Below, piece by piece: positions 38,141 to 45,880 of a stretch of 64,000 bases of DNA. The position numbers and the translations under genes are program-made. Within the stretch, counting starts at the first letter, position 1, and each line of letters begins with the position of its first letter. The stretch is from JAHEEL01 sp963836085. Its GTDB lineage: Bacteria; Actinomycetota; Acidimicrobiia; Spongiisociales; UBA5794. The DNA lies in contig CAWIHT010000006.1 in the NCBI GenBank assembly GCA_963836085.1, positions 1 to 64,000 of the forward strand. Reading direction: 5' to 3'. A model generated the notes under the pieces. That model worked only from the letters and a program-made list of their open reading frames with translations. It had not been told where the DNA came from and made no database searches.

Positions 38141-39409
38141 TCACCGCGTGATGATCGAGACCATCGATTTGAGACCGCGAGTGCGTGTGTAGGCAGCATC
38201 GAACGCCTTGCGCGCTGCCGTCCCGTGATCCGCAACCCGGGCCGCATTCTCTCCGTAGCCGCGGATGGTGTCAGCGAGTGTCGCTGCGTCACCGTTGTCC
38301 ACGTGAACCCCGCAGGCATGCTTGGAGACCAGCGCCGCAATGTCCGATCCCTCCGGGCCCACGAACGCGATCGGTTTTCCGGCGGCGAGAATCGCGTAGG
38401 TCTTGGATGGCGTGCTGAGTCCAGCGAGATCCGATCGCAGGCTGACGAGGTGGAGGTCGGGGGCTGTCAGGATGTCCTGGAGCTGGTCGTCCGGCACGAA
38501 TTCGTGGAACTGGACATTGGTGAGATTGCGTCGCTTGACCTCGGCTCTGACTTCATCTTCGCGGGCCCCACCTCCGATGAAGCAGATCAGGTAGCGTTGA
38601 TCGCCCTCGAGCATCGCGGCCGCCTCGATGATCGTCTCGAACTCATGGACCAACCCCATGTTGCCCGAGTAGGCGACAACGAACTTCTCGTTCCATCCCC
38701 ATTCGTCCCGAAGGCGATGGTGCTTCGCGGGTTCCGGTCGGATTCGGTCACCGTCGGCCCAGTTTGCAACCACGCGGGTACTGCCGTTCGAGTGCGGCTT
38801 GGTGTGGAGTGCCATGTCGTCTCCTAGGACCACGACGACGTCGGCACGACTGAAGGGGAGTCGGGAAACGCCGTTGACGATCCGGCCCGGGACCGAACGT
38901 GATTTCATCTGGCCAAGCCTGAACAGGAGTTCTGGATAGACGTCCATGACCCAGTAGACCATCTTCATCCGTCGCAGCAGGGCAACCGACTGGACGATTG
39001 TCGCCAGCAGCGGCGGCGATGACATGCTGACGACGACGTCGGCTTTGGGAGTCCGAAGGAGACGAAATCCTGCGGTGGCGAAGAATGAGAAGTAATTGGC
39101 GACGCGACCTCTCCGGTGTCGCTGGGCAAAAGCAGTTCCGGGGACCCGTCGCACCACAACCCCGTTGATGTTCTCGGTCTTCGGGTATCGGATGTGGGCG
39201 TTCCGGTAGCCCCGGCTCGAACTGATCGCGGTGACGTTGTGGCCTTCTCTCGCCAGTGCTTCGCCGACGTCGGCCAGCAGCTGGGCGGTTGGTGCGTCGG
39301 AGGGCGCATAGTGCTGGTTGACGAGCAGCACCGAGAGGCGAGGATTCCCGCTCTCGGCACTCTGGTCGTGCAAGTTCTTCACCACCACCGTTTGTGCCCC
39401 CTGCACCAC
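38141..39409 (-). CDS. Glycosyltransferase family 4 (WbuB/WcaI-like)
   Basis: An intact 422-residue GT-B enzyme. It shows LSVLLVNQHYAPSDAPTAQL, the WcaI/WbuB-type start, then ISSSRGYRNAHIRYPKTENI, VVVSMSSPPLLATIVQSVAL, KMVYWVMDVYPELLFRLGQM and FVVAYSGNMGLVHEFETIIE. The donor site has SLRSDLAGLSTPSKTYAILA, whose PSKxYxIxA block matches the conserved donor motif of WbuB (N-acetylfucosaminyl transferase) relatives. FucNAc-type enzymes at 61-64 kb could supply such a donor, but this link is inference. Confidence 0.87.
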   Translation of the reverse strand: MVQGAQTVVVKNLHDQSAESGNPRLSVLLVNQHYAPSDAPTAQLLADVGEALAREGHNVTAISSSRGYRNAHIRYPKTENINGVVVRRVPGTAFAQRHRRGRVANYFSFFATAGFRLLRTPKADVVVSMSSPPLLATIVQSVALLRRMKMVYWVMDVYPELLFRLGQMKSRSVPGRIVNGVSRLPFSRADVVVVLGDDMALHTKPHSNGSTRVVANWADGDRIRPEPAKHHRLRDEWGWNEKFVVAYSGNMGLVHEFETIIEAAAMLEGDQRYLICFIGGGAREDEVRAEVKRRNLTNVQFHEFVPDDQLQDILTAPDLHLVSLRSDLAGLSTPSKTYAILAAGKPIAFVGPEGSDIAALVSKHACGVHVDNGDAATLADTIRGYGENAARVADHGTAARKAFDAAYTRTRGLKSMVSIITR

Positions 39410-39507
39410 GCCTAAGCCCGTCTGTCCACGAGGCGCAACCAGGACAGATCGTAGTCCGTGGTGGGAAGCGATGACTACTCCAATTGTGCCGGGGGCTTGT
39501 GTAGCTA

Positions 39508-40536
39508 CTAGGGGGTCAACCCGGTCCGACCGGAGAGCGGATCCGCGAGGACGACGTCACGCACGGCAATTCTGGCCGCCTGAATCAACTCGGCGGAGAA
39601 GCCCTCGTTGGCCCCGTACCAGGGAGGTGGGGTCTTGCCAAGGTTGCCCGGATCGATACCGAGCGTGGTTGTGAGCGTCGTCACTCCGGCGATCCACTGC
39701 CCACGGGCGTTCAGGTGTATCTCGTCCCGGAACAGATCGCCGACGCCTTCATACCCGGGCACGGTCCCAAGGGCGAACTGTCGGTCCATCTCGAGCAGCA
39801 CATCGGCTACTGGAATGAGGAAGACATCGGTCTCTGTGGCTGATCGCAGTCCGGCGACGAGGTGTTCGAAGTACTCCCGTGAGAGCGTCGTCGGCGTCTC
39901 GGCATTGCGGGTAGTGGTCGCGCTCCAGTCCGACGCGAACGCCTCGTGGCCCGGCCACCCGGTCAGGACATAGATCGATGCGGGTTGGTTGTTGGCTGGT
40001 TCTGTCGAGAGGTCAATGATCTCGAGGATCGCGTCCTGATCAGTCGAGAGCGTTGACATCGGACCGGGGTATGGCTGAACCGTCACGATGTCCCATGGGT
40101 ATTCGGGAAGAGCCTCGGTGAAGGAACCGACGAACGGGTCCGGTGCGATGCAGACGTCGTCCGGGCGGTTGACAATCCCTATCAGGCTCGACCCGCACCT
40201 GATGTGGTAGCCGATCGGTTCGAGGTCCACCCCGGCCTGCCCGGCGAGGATGCTTATGCTCACGTGTCCATCGGCGGAGAAACCGAGGCTGTCCCATGTC
40301 AAGCTGTTGCCGATGTGGTAGGTCGCGGTCTCGGCGGTCGTCGTTGTCGTCGTTGTCGTCGTTGTCGGTGTGGTGGTCGTGGTCGTGGTTGGGGTGGTGG
40401 TTGTTGTTGTGGTTGAGGTCGTGGTCGTGGTTGGGGTGGTCGTCGTTGTTGTCGTGGAGCTTTGGGGGGAGGAGCATGCCGCAGCGATCAGTGCTACTGC
40501 GCAGGCAACGGCGAGGTGCGGCCGTATTGAGCGCAT
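39508..40536 (-). CDS. Lipoprotein with Thr-rich linker and SGNH-hydrolase-like domain
   Basis: A 342-residue exported lipoprotein. The signal peptide has a lipobox ALIAAACSS with the lipidated Cys near residue 21. Residues about 25-68 are almost only Thr with some Pro and Ser, a flexible, probably glycosylated spacer. The rest begins YHIGNSLTWDSLGF, where GNSLT is the block I nucleophile-type motif of SGNH esterases, and ends RDEIHLNARGQWIAGV, where DxxH supplies the other catalytic residues. It may deacylate or acylate surface polysaccharide. It lies 46 bp upstream of, and on the same strand as, other envelope genes. Confidence 0.8.
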   Translation of the reverse strand: MRSIRPHLAVACAVALIAAACSSPQSSTTTTTTTPTTTTTSTTTTTTTPTTTTTTTPTTTTTTTTTTAETATYHIGNSLTWDSLGFSADGHVSISILAGQAGVDLEPIGYHIRCGSSLIGIVNRPDDVCIAPDPFVGSFTEALPEYPWDIVTVQPYPGPMSTLSTDQDAILEIIDLSTEPANNQPASIYVLTGWPGHEAFASDWSATTTRNAETPTTLSREYFEHLVAGLRSATETDVFLIPVADVLLEMDRQFALGTVPGYEGVGDLFRDEIHLNARGQWIAGVTTLTTTLGIDPGNLGKTPPPWYGANEGFSAELIQAARIAVRDVVLADPLSGRTGLTP

Positions 40537-40582
40537 CTAGCAACCGACGGAGATGCCGGACCGTGCGCCAGGCACGCCACCG

Positions 40583-41365
40583 CTACTCACTCTCGGACCA
40601 CCATGCCCACACGCTGGCTCCAAGCCCTGCAAGGAGAAAGGCGATGCCGGCATTGCGAAGTGGGTTGGGCTGGAATGGATCGGTAGGGGCTTCGTCGGGT
40701 ACGTACAGGCGCACGCCGGAACCGTAGAGCGCAGCGCCGAGGGTCAACTGCTCAGCGCGGGTATCGAGTGCCACGAGTTGCCCCATCGATGCTGTTCTGC
40801 GTGCCTCGAGAACGGAGTCGGTCGGATCCTCGGCGATGAGTCCGTCCAACTCGACGATCTGGGCTTCGGCCTCCTTCACGGACTCATCGAGCACCGCGAG
40901 GACCGCCGCCGTGGACTCCGCGACGTCGATCGTGACGATCTGCTCGTAGGCGGCGATGACGGCGTCCTGCGTGGCAACGGCCCGTTCGGCCGTTGGCATG
41001 ACCACACGTACCTCGATGCTGCTTGTGCCCGCAACCGGTTCGGCCGCGACTGCCTCGTCGATTGCCGCCGTTGTTGTGCCGTCGGCGAGGATCTCTGCGG
41101 CGCGTTGGGCCACGGGCGAAGATTCGATCAAGTCCGCCTGGCTGGTCAGGTGGCGCACGAGGTCTGTCGCGAATCCCAACTCGGTCGTGATCCCGCCGGA
41201 GTTCTTGGGATCGTCGAGGTACACGGTGCTGCCGGCCTCGAACTTGGTTGGTACCAGCATCGATACGCCGTAGGCGACGACGCCGACCGCGAGTGCGACG
41301 ACAATGACTACCAGCTTGTGGTTCCACAGTGCGTGGAGCACGCTCGGCTGGCTCTCGGTGGACAT
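40583..41365 (-). CDS. Wzz-type polysaccharide chain-length regulator
   Basis: A 260-residue protein beginning MSTESQPSVLHALWNHKLVV. TM1 is VVIVVALAVGVVAYGVSML and TM2 is AGIAFLLAGLGASVWAWW, with a periplasmic helical region between them holding RAVATQDAVIAAYEQIVTI and TRAEQLTLGAALYGSGVRLY. DPFQPNPLRNAGI before TM2 matches the family PxxPxxPxxxxN pattern. The ATG at 41365 follows TTGGAGGGCC; longer upstream reading is not supported by homology. It has no cytoplasmic kinase domain, so it would act as the co-polymerase partner of a separate kinase, possibly the one at 43566-45148. Confidence 0.85.
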   Translation of the reverse strand: MSTESQPSVLHALWNHKLVVIVVALAVGVVAYGVSMLVPTKFEAGSTVYLDDPKNSGGITTELGFATDLVRHLTSQADLIESSPVAQRAAEILADGTTTAAIDEAVAAEPVAGTSSIEVRVVMPTAERAVATQDAVIAAYEQIVTIDVAESTAAVLAVLDESVKEAEAQIVELDGLIAEDPTDSVLEARRTASMGQLVALDTRAEQLTLGAALYGSGVRLYVPDEAPTDPFQPNPLRNAGIAFLLAGLGASVWAWWSESE

Positions 41366-41696
41366 GGCCCTCCAATGGCTGACTCCGGAACACTCTATGC
41401 GGACCGGCCTCACCGTGCGAGTCGTGTACCCGGGACCGTCTGCATGCGATCGGGAGCGTCCATGGTTCCACGAACCGAGGCGGGCACAGGCGCTCTCATT
41501 GGACCCTGCGTCCTGTCGACAAACAGGGCGTGTGGAGGGGCCGTCCGTCGACCTGGGATCACAAGCGGTCGCACCGGTCGCACCGGCCTTGGCTAGGCTC
41601 TCGTGCCAGTACGGTGGTTGGCAGTTGCGTGCGTCGGCTCGGTTCGCGGGCCGCAGGGCTTTCCAGGCGGATGATGATCTTGATTGGTGAACACTG
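41366..41696. other. Divergent intergenic region
   Basis: These 331 bp lie between the divergent Wzz and sulfotransferase genes. I see no coding potential with family resemblance, no clear hairpin and no promoter that I would stand by. Both genes must draw their promoters from here. Confidence 0.5.
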
Positions 41697-42617
41697 ATGG
41701 CGATCCCCGATGTTGTGATCGCCGGAGCGGCGAAGACCGGAACTACAGCGCTGGCGATGGCGATGCAGTCCAACGAGGCGTTCTTCGTCGGGCATGAGAA
41801 GGAACCACGCTTCTTCGCAGGCCTCGAGCCGACCTTCTCGGGTCCGTGGTCTGACTGGTTCAATGGGTCGCTGATCATGGATCAGGCCGCCTATGTGGCC
41901 AACTTCGATGGTGCGTCGGGGCGGCGAACCGTCGATGCTTCGACCGACTACCTGAACAATCCAGGATCGGCGGCGGCGATTGCCGGCGCGAATCCTGAGG
42001 TGCGCATCGTGATTGGGCTCCGCCACCCGGTGAAGCGGGCATGGTCAGAGCACCTGCACCTGAAGCGCGCGGATGCCGAGGATCGTTCCTTTGATGAGTC
42101 GCTCACGTTGGAAGAGCAGCGCACCCGAGCGGGATGGATCCCGCTCTTCGCCCACGTCGAGCGGTCGCTCTACTTCCCTGGGGTGGAAGCCTTCGTGGAA
42201 GCGTTCGGCCACGATCGCGTGTTCCTATATCGCCACGAACGGCTGACCTCCGATCCGTCCGGCGTGTTGGAGGACTTGGGCCGATTCCTCGATGTTCCGA
42301 GTCCATTGCAGAATCCTGGTACTCACAACGTCGGAGGTGTGCCGCGGTCGCGCGCCATCAACCGACTTGTGCGTTCGGGCAACGGCAGCCTTCGAACGGT
42401 GCGTCGGCTCACGGGGCGGGCGCTTCCAGAGCGCACCAAGCTCTCCGTCCAACGAGCGATTGACCGTCGACTCCTCGATCGAACGCAGCGGCCGTCGGCG
42501 GAGGCATCAGCATGGATTCTGAGCCGCACAATGGCCGACACGACTGCCACCGAAGCCTTCCTCGGCCTCGATCTTGCCGACTATCGACGCAGCCCATACG
42601 ACGACCCGGGTGAGTGA
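41697..42617 (+). CDS. Sulfotransferase family protein (PAPS-dependent)
   Basis: A 306-residue P-loop-like sulfotransferase. The 5'-phosphosulfate loop is VVIAGAAKTGTTALAMAM at the N-terminus, followed by EAFFVGHEKEPRFFAG and the 3'-phosphate strand IVIGLRHPVKRAWSEHLHLK with the conserved R and S. The C-terminal part has VFLYRHERLTSDPSGVLEDL and GRFLDVP. This is the heparan-type (Sulfotransfer_1/3) family that sulfates glycans with PAPS. It stands alone on the + strand between Wzz and phosphatase genes. Sulfated exopolysaccharides are common in marine bacteria, which suits the guess at habitat. The acceptor is unknown. Confidence 0.87.
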   Translation: MAIPDVVIAGAAKTGTTALAMAMQSNEAFFVGHEKEPRFFAGLEPTFSGPWSDWFNGSLIMDQAAYVANFDGASGRRTVDASTDYLNNPGSAAAIAGANPEVRIVIGLRHPVKRAWSEHLHLKRADAEDRSFDESLTLEEQRTRAGWIPLFAHVERSLYFPGVEAFVEAFGHDRVFLYRHERLTSDPSGVLEDLGRFLDVPSPLQNPGTHNVGGVPRSRAINRLVRSGNGSLRTVRRLTGRALPERTKLSVQRAIDRRLLDRTQRPSAEASAWILSRTMADTTATEAFLGLDLADYRRSPYDDPGE

Positions 42618-42808
42618 GCCCGGAGCACCGTGGTCTCAGGGCTAGGGGCTTCTAGCGTCAACACTCGGTCGTTCCAACGCGTCGACCATATCCAGCCCGA
42701 TCCGACGCCACGGTTGTCGCACCGACGATGAGAGTGCCGGGCATCACCGGGCGGTACACCGCTCGGACCGGCGTCCGACGGGTCGCCGGATCGCAACCTG
42801 CCGCCGAC

Positions 42809-43560
42809 CTAGCTCCGTTTCGCGACACCGATGGCAATGTTGTCTCCTGCGCCACCGGTGAAGGCGACGTCGACCAGGTGCTCTACGGATGCCGCTGCCG
42901 GCAGCTCCCACGTGGAACGGAGGGCCCGCCCCGGGTTGGGGGTGAAGTCGAGGATGCCATCGCTCGTGACGATCACCGCCGATTCGGGCTTGATCGATAC
43001 GGCATGCACATCGACCAGATCAGGATCGGTAGTCGATGTGACGAAGGGTGTTGTCCGCCCGATCCGCGTCGCCCGGCGTCGGGTGACAACGAAGCATCCG
43101 GTGTCCCCGAAGGTACAGGTGGCAAGCGTCCCGTTCTCGATGACGACGATCGTGAGCGCGCGCTCTCGCTTGCGTCGCGAGGCGGTTCGAGAAGAGGAAC
43201 CGCCGCAGCGACCGATTCGATCGCTGTCCGAGCGAGGTGCCGGACGGCCGTGGCGGGGGCGTCGCTGCCGAGGAGCGGGACACTCTCAGTGATCGCCACG
43301 ACCGCCGCCTGAGCCGCATCGATTCCGCTGTGGCCGTCGGCGACGGCGAGGATGGTTCTCGCATCGTCGGTGGAGGCGAAGACGGCGTCTTCGTTGGCGT
43401 CGAGGTGCGGATAGCCCTTGGGGAAGCGGCCACGGGAGATCCCGATCGCGAGATCCGGCGCGATCTCCGTGACCTCTGACTCGTTGAGGACGGTGTGCTC
43501 AGAACCGAGGAGGAAGGCGGAACGGAGCCGAGGAGAGACTGGGTCGCGCTCGACAGGCAC
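42809..43560 (-). CDS. PP2C-type serine/threonine phosphatase, one frame change
   Basis: A PPM/PP2C phosphatase of about 250 residues. ISRGRFPKGYPHLDANEDAV carries the first metal Asp region, ILAVADGHSGIDAAQAAVV the DGHxG motif, then GTLATCTFGDTGCFVVTRR (GDS/T-type strand) after a frame change near 43120, AVIVTSDGILDFTPNPG (SDG) and GGAGDNIAIGVAKRS (GxxDN). All metal ligands of the family are present. It begins 5 bp after the BY-kinase stop, so the two are co-transcribed. Polysaccharide BY-kinases usually pair with a low-molecular-weight tyrosine phosphatase, so a PP2C partner is notable. Confidence 0.82.
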
Positions 43561-43565
43561 GGGCG

Positions 43566-45148
43566 CTACGTCGCGTCCTGGCCGTAGCCGTAGCCGTAGC
43601 CGTAGCCGTAGCCGGATGCCTTCTTGCTCGCGCGGTTGAAGACGTATCCAAGGATCGGCGTGTCCGTCATGGCGAGCCGCTGGTGGGTGTTGTCGAGATC
43701 CTTCAGCGGCGTTCCAGAGCGCACCACGATCAGCACCCCGTCGGCCTGCGAAACCAGGTCGGTGCTTTCTGCCGCCGACATGACCGGTGGCACGTCGATG
43801 ATCACGAGGTCGCGGTCCGAAGCGAGGGCGGGGAGTGCGGCCTTGAACGGTGCGGAGCGGAAGTATCCGGCCGTGCTTCCATTGATCTTGCTCCCAGCCG
43901 GTACAAACGGAACGATGGTGCCGTCCGGCATGGCCCAGTTGTCGACGATCCGGTCGGGTGGTGTCCCGTTGCCGAGGTCGCTGATACCCGGTTGGGTGCC
44001 GAGCACGGCGATGCGCGTCAGCCCGCGCGCTCGTTCGTCGGCATCGATGAGGAGAGGCCGACGCCCATCTTGAGCCGCTGCGATCGAGATGTTGAGAGCG
44101 GTCACGCTCTTGCCGTCACCGGGGGATGCGGACGTCACCACGACGGTCGTGCCGTTGATCTGGCCGAGGGCGAAGCTGAGCGAGGTGACGGCGAAGTGGT
44201 AGGCCTCGGCGGCACCCGATCCGAGGTCGGTGATCGTCGGTATGGGTGTGCTCACGCCGGCATCGGAGAACTCTGGGACTGCAGCAAACAGCGGCGCATC
44301 GAGGACGCGAGCCGGGGCATTCGGATCGTCCGCTCGCTGGTCGGATTCGGCTCGCCACCACGCCAGTCCTCCTGCGGCAACCAGTCCCAGCACCAAGCCG
44401 ATCGCAGCGGTGCGCTTCGGTCGCGGCTGGAACGGTGCCCCTGGAACTTCCGGCGGCACATACAGCTGTATGCCCGAGCCAAACAGGGCTGCATTCGTGG
44501 AGAGTTGCTCGATCCGAGTGTCGATGTTCACTAATTGAGCGACGGCGCCATTCCGCTGCGCGGTCGCACCGGGACTCGCCGGATCAATGGCGAGTTGGGC
44601 GTCGAATTGAGCGATCTTGACCTGGAGATCGAGCTTGGCCTGCTCCAACGTTTGGATCGTGCTCTCGACCTCTGATGCGATGCCCTCCTGGATGGTCTCC
44701 CCATAGGCCTGAACGACGGCATCGACCACGGCGACAGCGCCACTTGCGGTTGGTCGTGTTCCGCTGACGGTGATCGCATCGATGTCGGTCGCGGCCGACG
44801 CCGCGGTCGAGGCTTGAACCTGGCCCGGCGTGAGCGCACCATCGAGGATCTCCGAGGCGCGCTGCGCCACTTGGGGTGACTTGAAGATCGCCGCCTGATT
44901 GCGCACATATCGACCAGGATCGGAGTAGTAGATCTGATCCGTCGCGATGCCACCCGCCGCGCGTTGATCGGTCAGGAGAACCTGACCGTACGCCTGGTAC
45001 AGCGTTGGCTGGCGCAAGGCGATCCCATAGCCGAGCGCGGCAGCAAGGATCCCGGCGGCAGCGATGTACCACTTGAAGCGCCATAAGGACGCGAAGAGGC
45101 TCGGCTCGTGATCGTTGATGTTCCCTCCGGCCGTTCTGATGCCGCCAT
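43566..45148 (-). CDS. BY-type tyrosine kinase fused to Wzz domain (capsule/exopolysaccharide co-polymerase)
   Basis: A protein of about 526 residues. TM1 lies in WYIAAAGILAAALGYGI and TM2 in AAIGLVLGLVAAGGLAWW, with a periplasmic Wzz domain and the P-rich EVPGAPFQPRPKRTAA between. The cytoplasmic kinase has Walker A VVVTSASPGDGKSVTALN, Walker A' RPLLIDADERARG and Walker B RDLVIIDVPPVMSAAES. The tail is GYGYGYGYGYGQDAT, an alternating Tyr cluster for autophosphorylation. In-frame sequence upstream of TTG 45017 (HEPSLFASLWRFKW) shows the true N-terminus is earlier. The best start is ATG 45148 (MAASERPEG) with one indel near 45128. It controls chain length together with Wzy. Confidence 0.85.
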
Positions 45149-45233
45149 GATAGGTCCAGGATCACGTTCCAGTCATCGACGCGTATCAGGGGCGTGGCGG
45201 TTCCGCTCGTCGGACTCCTCGGTGGCTAGAGCC

Positions 45234-45833
45234 TCAGGTGTCCGATGGCACCCAGACGATCACCTGGATTAATGCTTCCGCTGTGGCACCGTGTTCGTCG
45301 GTGGCGCGAGCAGTGATGAATGGCTGCGACGAATCGTAGATCGTGGTGAGGGATGCCGTTACGAACTCGCCGGTGCCGAGATAGCCGCTGAGGGACGAGA
45401 ACCAATCGATGGTCACCCGATCGCCGTCCGGGTCCGAGATGGCTGCGGACATCGAGACGACCGCACGGAACGTGCCTGAATCCGGGTCGTAGGCGGCGAC
45501 GTGCGACGAGAGATTCCCCGGCGACGTGATCTCCACGTTGGGTGGTTCGTTGTCCGGCGGTGCAGGAGTGGTTGTTGACGTTGTCGGAGGAGGATCGACC
45601 CAGACGGTGGTGACCGTGGTGGCTGTCTCTCCGGCGGTGGTGGTCGCCGGGAGTGTTGTGGTCGTGGTGGACGTCGTGGTTGTCGGCACCGTTGTTGTGG
45701 GCGCCGTGCTCGTGGTTGTCTCGAGTGTTGTGGTGGTCTGAAGTGAACTCGTTGTGGGAGCGGCATCCGATCCAGCGGATGTGCACGCGCCGACGACCAG
45801 GGCGAATGCAGCCACTCCGATCACGATGCGCAC
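45234..45833 (-). CDS. Lipoprotein with Thr-rich linker and Ig/PKD-like domain
   Basis: A 199-residue exported protein from GTG 45833, which has AGGGAGGTTCT upstream. The signal ends in the lipobox ALVVGACTS, with Cys as the lipid site. A linker of about 60 residues is nearly all Thr, Ser and Pro. The domain that follows contains NEPPNVEITSPGNLSSHVA, AAISDPDGDRVTIDWFSSL and ITARATDEHGATAEALIQV, a single bacterial Ig/PKD-type beta-sandwich. Overall layout is similar to the SGNH lipoprotein at 39508-40536. It sits directly before the LCP-SLH gene on the same strand. No catalytic function is recognised. Confidence 0.72.
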   Translation of the reverse strand: MRIVIGVAAFALVVGACTSAGSDAAPTTSSLQTTTTLETTTSTAPTTTVPTTTTSTTTTTLPATTTAGETATTVTTVWVDPPPTTSTTTPAPPDNEPPNVEITSPGNLSSHVAAYDPDSGTFRAVVSMSAAISDPDGDRVTIDWFSSLSGYLGTGEFVTASLTTIYDSSQPFITARATDEHGATAEALIQVIVWVPSDT

Positions 45834-45880
45834 GACAGAACCTCCCTCGACGAATCCCGATGCTACCGCCGCTGATCGTG

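Noticed and set aside
40300..40500. Low-complexity GTT/GGT-rich stretch as a regulatory or structural DNA repeat
   Set aside because: On the reverse strand it encodes the Thr linker of a lipoprotein in the correct frame, with flanking domains intact.
43570..43616. Short tandem repeat (GTAGCC) as a possible iteron or origin
   Set aside because: It lies in the coding tail of the BY-kinase and encodes the expected Gly-Tyr cluster.
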